Shown here: positions 59,766 to 64,000 of the stretch, one piece after another
How the letters are laid out: every line of letters starts with the position of its first letter
Numbering within the stretch: the stretch's first letter is position 1
Assembly: GCF_040939455.1 (NCBI RefSeq)
Contig: NC_134108.1
Coordinates: 19,063,501 to 19,127,500 of the forward strand
Length of the DNA stretch: 64,000 nucleotides
Origin: Microcebus murinus
Taxonomy: Eukaryota; Chordata; Mammalia; Primates; Cheirogaleidae
Reading direction: 5' to 3'
Notes under the pieces: model-generated
Database searches by the model: none
The model's input: only the letters and a program-made list of their open reading frames with translations
What the model was told of the DNA's origin: nothing
Made by a program: the position numbers and the translations under genes

Positions 59766-61114
59766 TAGAAGAAGCGAGATTTCCTCAACAGTGTCACCTT
59801 GAATCATATTCACTTTGTTTGAGGGTTGTCAAAATTTAATAAAGCAACTTTTACCTTGTCCATTTTGAATCGATGGCTACACAGATGTTACAAACTGACT
59901 CTCTGGAGCCTTGCCTGGCTTGTTCAACGCTGCGTCCCAGGATCCAAAGGTGGAGGTGTAATGACTTGGAGTAATGAAATAACAGAAAGGAGATTCTTCC
60001 ATCGCTTCTCTGTTGCTTGAATTTTCAATATGAAAGTAATAAGTTACTTGGGAAAAGGCAAAGAGATGAAGAGCAATTCTATGTCAAATTGGTTGTATGA
60101 AGTGGCTGATAGTGATGCAGTATCCCACGCCTGCTCTGTGGCAGTGTTCTTTCAGCATTGCCAATGACCATCGAAAGGACAGGGGACCTAGAGGTGAGGT
60201 GGCACCTTTGCACTGACAAATTAAAGGAAGCTTTAGATAACCTGATTTGGTGGCAAGGACACTGCACTTACTGTGCCTCCCAGTCTCAGAGCCAGATGCA
60301 GATATATTACCAAGTGACCCTTTGTGAAGGATGTAGTTTTCTAGAGTTCATGAGATCACAAATAAGGTACAATTTCTTTCAGTATAGAGCAAATCAGAAC
60401 AGCATGACTAGACTGTTAAAAAGCTTTAGTAACTGAGCAAAGAGGGGAAAGCTAGAGTGCTTGCTGCTTTACCAAAGGTGAATTCGTTTTCTGCAACAGA
60501 GAAGAGTCTGGCCCCTGGGCTTATGTTGACTGGACCTTTCCTTGCATAAATACGTCTGGCAGCAGGATTTGAGGACTTGTGAGAGGTGCATACCTTAGAA
60601 AGGGCTTTGTGTTCCTGATTTACTCTGTATATGCTTTTGTAGAAAAGACTGCTTAGGTTGTCTCTTAATTACTCCCATCCCTTAAAATACTAGAGCTAAT
60701 TTCCCCTGTAAGATGGGTCTAGTTTTCTTTAGCATTTGGAGAGATATAAAACCTTTTCATTGTTCTTGAACTTCTTATTGATCTAGGAGAAAGGGGTTTC
60801 AGAATAATACACGCTCTCACCCTCACTCAAGGTAAATAAATGTCTTAAAGGTACATACATGATCTTTGTGCATGATCCCTTTCAGAGCTGGCCTAAATTG
60901 TGCGCTCATTGCTTACCATAAACTGATGACGGCTCTTGCAGGAGCACAAAGATCATCTGTGAGTCAGAGCACTCCGACATCACCGCTGCTCTCACCAAAC
61001 AGCAGATTCTCATTTGCAGTCATTAGTAGACTCAGGGGCACTGGTAAGTGAACCTATGGAGAATAGTATTGTTTAATTTCAATTAACAAATCCATCAACT
61101 CCTCTTGCCAAGTG
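59766..61114. other. No recognisable gene or repeat
   Basis: About 1.35 kb of mixed composition without repeat signature. A 92-codon frame at 60158-60436 has no known domain. Confidence 0.4.
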
Positions 61115-61310
61115 CTTCTAGAACAATGTTCATTCATTCAACAAGTGTTTTGTGAGTGTTTATCAAATGCTACACACACACCCAGGTGCCAGAGGCATAG
61201 CAATAACAAGGCAGCTCTCGACGCGGTCTCTCCTGAACCTTCTATTTCAGAGGGAGAGAGACAAACACTAAATGTGCACACACATAGCACCAATTTAAAA
61301 AGGAGTAAGT

Positions 61311-61655
61311 AGGCCGGGCGCTGTGGCTCACGCCTGTAATCCTAGCTCTTGGGAGGCCGAGGCGGGCGGATTGCTCAAGGTCAGGAGTTCAAAACCAGCC
61401 TGAGCAAGAGCGAGACCCCGTCTCTACTATAAATAGAAAGAAATTAATTGGCCAACTGATATATATATAAAAAAAAAATTAGCCGGGCATGGTGGCGCAT
61501 GCCTGTAGTCCCAGCTACTCGGGAGGCTGAGGCAGAAGGATCGCTGAGCCCCGGAGATTGAGGTTGCTGTGAGCTAGGCTGACGCCACGGCACTCACTCT
61601 AGCCTGGACAACAAAGTGAGACTCTGTCTCAAAAAAAAAAAATAAAAAAAAAAAT
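61311..61655 (+). mobile_element. Young lemur-type Alu SINE
   Basis: Low-divergence forward Alu: 'aggccgggcgctgtggctca', diagnostic 'agctcttgggaggccgagg', linker 'ttaattggccaactgatata', near-consensus right monomer, A-rich tail with 'ataaaa' interruptions. Perfect 14-bp TSD 'aaaaaggagtaagt' at 61297-61310 and 61656-61669. Confidence 0.96.
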
Positions 61656-62427
61656 AAAAAGGAGTAAGTGTTGTGAAGAAGACAAACTGGGTAACTTGAT
61701 AGAAAGTGATCAGTGGAGGTGGAGTGGAGGGGTCCACTTCAAAAGTTGGTTGGAGGAGGGGGCATCTGGGCTGACATCTGAACCATGAGACAGACCCAGT
61801 CAAGCAGACTGAGATTAGAGTGTTTCAACAGAGCACAGAACAAATTCAACTCTTCCCCACACAGGAATAAGCTGGTGCATTTGAGAAACGAAAGAAGCCC
61901 TTTGTGCCTGGGGTCACGGTAGAGGATGGAGGCAGAGAGATTGATGAAGCCAGGTAGCAGAGGGATTTCTAGGCAAAATGCAAAGGGATTGTAAAGTTTT
62001 AAAAAGGGGAGTAGCATATGATCTGCATTTTATGAAAATCATTTTGACTATCTAGTGGAGATTAGGGAATAGTGAGACAAAACTGGACACTGTATGATGG
62101 ATGGGTTGGGAGACTGTTACAGGGGTCTGGGTGGGAGATGGTGATGGTTTGAGTGATGGTGATTGCAGGGGAGATGCAGGGAAATGAACAAGGAGGTAGA
62201 GTCAACAGAACTTGATGATGAGTCAGAAATAGGGGGTGAAGGAATAAGGGGAATCAGCGGTGACTCCTGGTATCATCATTTACAAGACAGGAAAGAGTAA
62301 GGAAGAAATAGTTATTTTTTGTTTTGCCTTGTCAGAGGCTTAGAGAGGCCAATAGTTGGGGTAGACCCGTTAAGTTTGTAAAGCCTGTTAGATGTCAATG
62401 TGGTCACGTCAAATTTGCAATTAAATA

Positions 62428-62918
62428 CAAGTCGATCCTTGAACAATGCAAAGGTTAGGGGCTCCACCTCCCTGCACAGTCGAAAATCCACGTATAACCT
62501 TTGACTTTCCCAACTAATAGCCTACTGTTGACCGGAAGCCTTACATATAACATAAATACATATTTTGTGTGCTATATGTATTATATACTATATTCTTACA
62601 ATCCAGTAAGCCAGAGAAAAGGAAATATTATTAACAAAATTATTAGGAAAAGAAAATATATTTACCATACATTAAGTGGAAGAGGATCATCATAAAGGTC
62701 TTCATACTCATCATTTTCACATTGAGTAGATGGAGGAGGAAGAGGAAGAGCAGAGGTTGGTCTTGCTGTCTGTCTCAGGGGTGGCAGAGGCAGAAGAAGT
62801 GGAGGAGGGGGAAGGGGAGGCAGGAGAGGAAGACACACTTGGTGTAACTTTTATTGAAAAACAGCTGCATGTAAGTGGCCCGGCACAGTTCAAACCCCTG
62901 TTGTTCAAGGGTCAACTT
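62428..62918 (+). mobile_element. Tigger-type MITE, complete
   Basis: A 491-bp element flanked by TA (62426-62427 and 62919-62920), with inverted termini 'caagtcgatccttgaacaat' and 'gttgttcaagggtcaactt'. The interior has 'ctgttgaccggaagccttac', 'ggaagaggatcatcataaag' and a GA-rich stretch 'ggaggaggaagaggaagagc'. Same family as 44598-45038. The GA-rich part gives short acidic-looking frames that are not genes. Confidence 0.88.
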
Positions 62919-63240
62919 TATGTATTATTTTGGGCCTCAGGAGGACAGTTAGGGCTGACAGTGTACATCTGGGGGTCATGATAGAACAGATTTTATTCTA
63001 AGTCAAAGCACTAGATGAGATCATTCAAAGGAGTGAATGTAGAGAGGAAAGGAGAGCGCTGGATTGGGTGTTCGCAGATGAAGAGCAGCTGGATGTGAAA
63101 CCAGAGAAGAGTCGCCAGTGTAAAGCAAAATATCATTTCAGTGGAAAGGACATCAGCCAGATGGGAGTGGGTTGAAGAAAAAAAAGGGAAGTGGAGGCAG
63201 CAAATCTTCCCATGTTTTGCTGTGAAGGGAAGAGAGAAAC

Positions 63241-63429
63241 GAGCAATTAGCTGGAGAGGGGCGGGTGGGTGTCCCTTTTTACAACAGAGCAACCAGAGCA
63301 CGTGTGTCAGCTGATGGGTATGGAGGGGAGTGGGTCCACCTTGGTGTCAAACAGCAAAATCCACAGGCTTGGTTGTAAAGTCTTCCCTCCCACCCACTTC
63401 TAGCAGGATTCATTGTTCCCTTGTCTCTA
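63241..63429. other. No recognisable feature
   Basis: Short spacer, nothing recognised. Confidence 0.35.
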
Positions 63430-63860
63430 TTCCCACAGGGCTTGCTTAATAATATTTATAACATTTTATTATGGCTAACTGTGTAAATTTCTGTCTCCCA
63501 GGTTTATTATAAACTCCATGGTAGAGCAGCTATTCTTTACTGATTGTCAGCTAGCTACATCAAGCACTTTATGCGGGGCATGCTACGTGTGTGATCTCAG
63601 TTACTCTTCGCAGCAACCCTTTCTGGGAGACAGAATCTTCTTTATTTTGTACATGAGGAAATTCAGGCTCAAGGAGGCTGAAAAACTGGCACAGTAATGT
63701 GGGTGGTAAGCTGAAGGCAGAGTGGAAATTCAAGCTCAGGTCTGCCTGCCTCTAAACCGTAAGGTTTCCCTCGCTACACTTCTGTTTCAATGCCTTCTGC
63801 TATGCATCCCCAGCGCCTAGTTAGCACAGTTCAGTATCAGGCATGTACTAACTTGGAATT
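63430..63860 (+). mobile_element. L2 LINE 3' end, split by a MIR
   Basis: Left part 'aatttctgtctcccaggttt' and 'attataaactccatggtaga'. Right part 'gctatgcatccccagcgcct', 'agttagcacagttcagtatc' and 'ggaattcaataatag'. Both are L2 3' landmarks in the right order, separated by the MIR. Confidence 0.7.
63535..63775 (-). mobile_element. MIR SINE inside L2
   Basis: Reverse MIR: 'gatctcagttactcttcgca', 'ttattttgtacatgaggaaa', 'ttcaggctcaaggaggctga', 'ggaaattcaagctcaggtct'. Confidence 0.75.
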
Positions 63861-64000
63861 CAATAATAGTGAACAAAGTAAAATGAAGCTATGTTAATAA
63901 ACCTTAAAAACCTCCTGCAATTCGATTACTCTGTCTCCCTCTGTTTTTGAGAATAAATTCCATTTGTTGATCTAGTGGGAATATGCCAGATTGTTCAGCC
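63861..64000. other. No recognisable feature
   Basis: AT-rich end of the window, nothing recognised. Confidence 0.4.

Larger units (their letters stand above)
61115..63240 (+). repeat. Ancient interspersed repeat in three pieces
   Basis: One old element of ~1.3 kb recognisable by 'ttcattcattcaacaagtgt', 'ggagtagcatatgatctgca', 'aatcattttgactatctagt', 'gtgactcctggtatcatcat', 'taaagcctgttagatgtcaa', 'cagtgtacatctgggggtca', 'gatgagatcattcaaaggag'. It is interrupted by an Alu (61311-61655) and a Tigger MITE (62428-62918). This is a very common mammalian family, but I am not certain of its name. Confidence 0.6.

Noticed and set aside
62730..62980. Glutamate-rich short protein
   Set aside because: The frame is the GA-rich core of a Tigger MITE.

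Overview
The window is nuclear DNA from a strepsirrhine primate, most likely a Malagasy lemur. The main evidence is eight 7SL-derived Alu SINEs that carry lemur-type features: the wording 'gcctagctcacagcaacctc', and in seven of them an extended linker containing 'ggccaattaatttctttct'. Short young LINE-1 3' ends of a non-anthropoid type (3' end 'tattatgggggtacaaat' on the opposite strand) support the same conclusion. No functional protein-coding gene, tRNA, rRNA or CRISPR array can be supported. The open frames are short and either fall inside repeats or have no recognisable domain. The window reads as intergenic or deep-intronic sequence, AT-rich and loaded with transposable-element fossils.

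Layout. 0-10 kb: an L1 3' end, Alu, an L2 fragment of about 0.8 kb, a Tigger1 DNA transposon remnant, a tiny U2 snRNA retropseudogene with a clean target-site duplication (TSD), MER1, an AluJ-like copy, another Alu, and a Tigger-type MITE. 10-30 kb: MIR, three minus-strand Alus, old L1M fragments (one of about 3 kb on the minus strand at 18.0-21.1 kb, split by an Alu; one on the plus strand at 25.3-26.6 kb), MIR copies, and a repeat-poor block at 27.0-28.1 kb. 30-45 kb: a young Alu, a GC-rich block with the longest open frame, microsatellites, L2, two hAT-type elements, a 5'-inverted (twin-primed) L1 of about 2 kb, a plus-strand L1 3' end, a nested ERVL/MaLR LTR cluster, a young L1 with a 16-bp TSD, and a Tigger MITE. 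45-64 kb: two diverged copies of one sequence 1.8 kb apart, Alu, an MLT2-type LTR, a repeat-poor homeobox-site-rich block at 50.5-51.2 kb, MIR, a 24-bp perfect palindrome, an L1 of about 1.35 kb abutting a GC-rich degenerate tandem array, MER5A split by a young L1, an ancient repeat split by an Alu and a MITE, and an L2 split by a MIR.

The elements form an insertion history rather than a pathway. L2, MIR and the unnamed ancient repeats came first. MER1, MER5A, Tigger, MLT2/MaLR and L1M followed, and lemur Alus and short L1s are youngest. Many insertions can be bounded to the base by TSDs, which are given. I found no convincing new gene system. The most noteworthy items are the tailless U2 retropseudogene, the twin-primed L1 with almost contiguous breakpoints, the GC-rich array beside an L1, the paired repeats at 46.4 and 48.2 kb, a perfect RFX-type X-box palindrome, and two candidate conserved noncoding blocks. 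Family names come from memory of consensus sequences; no database search was run.
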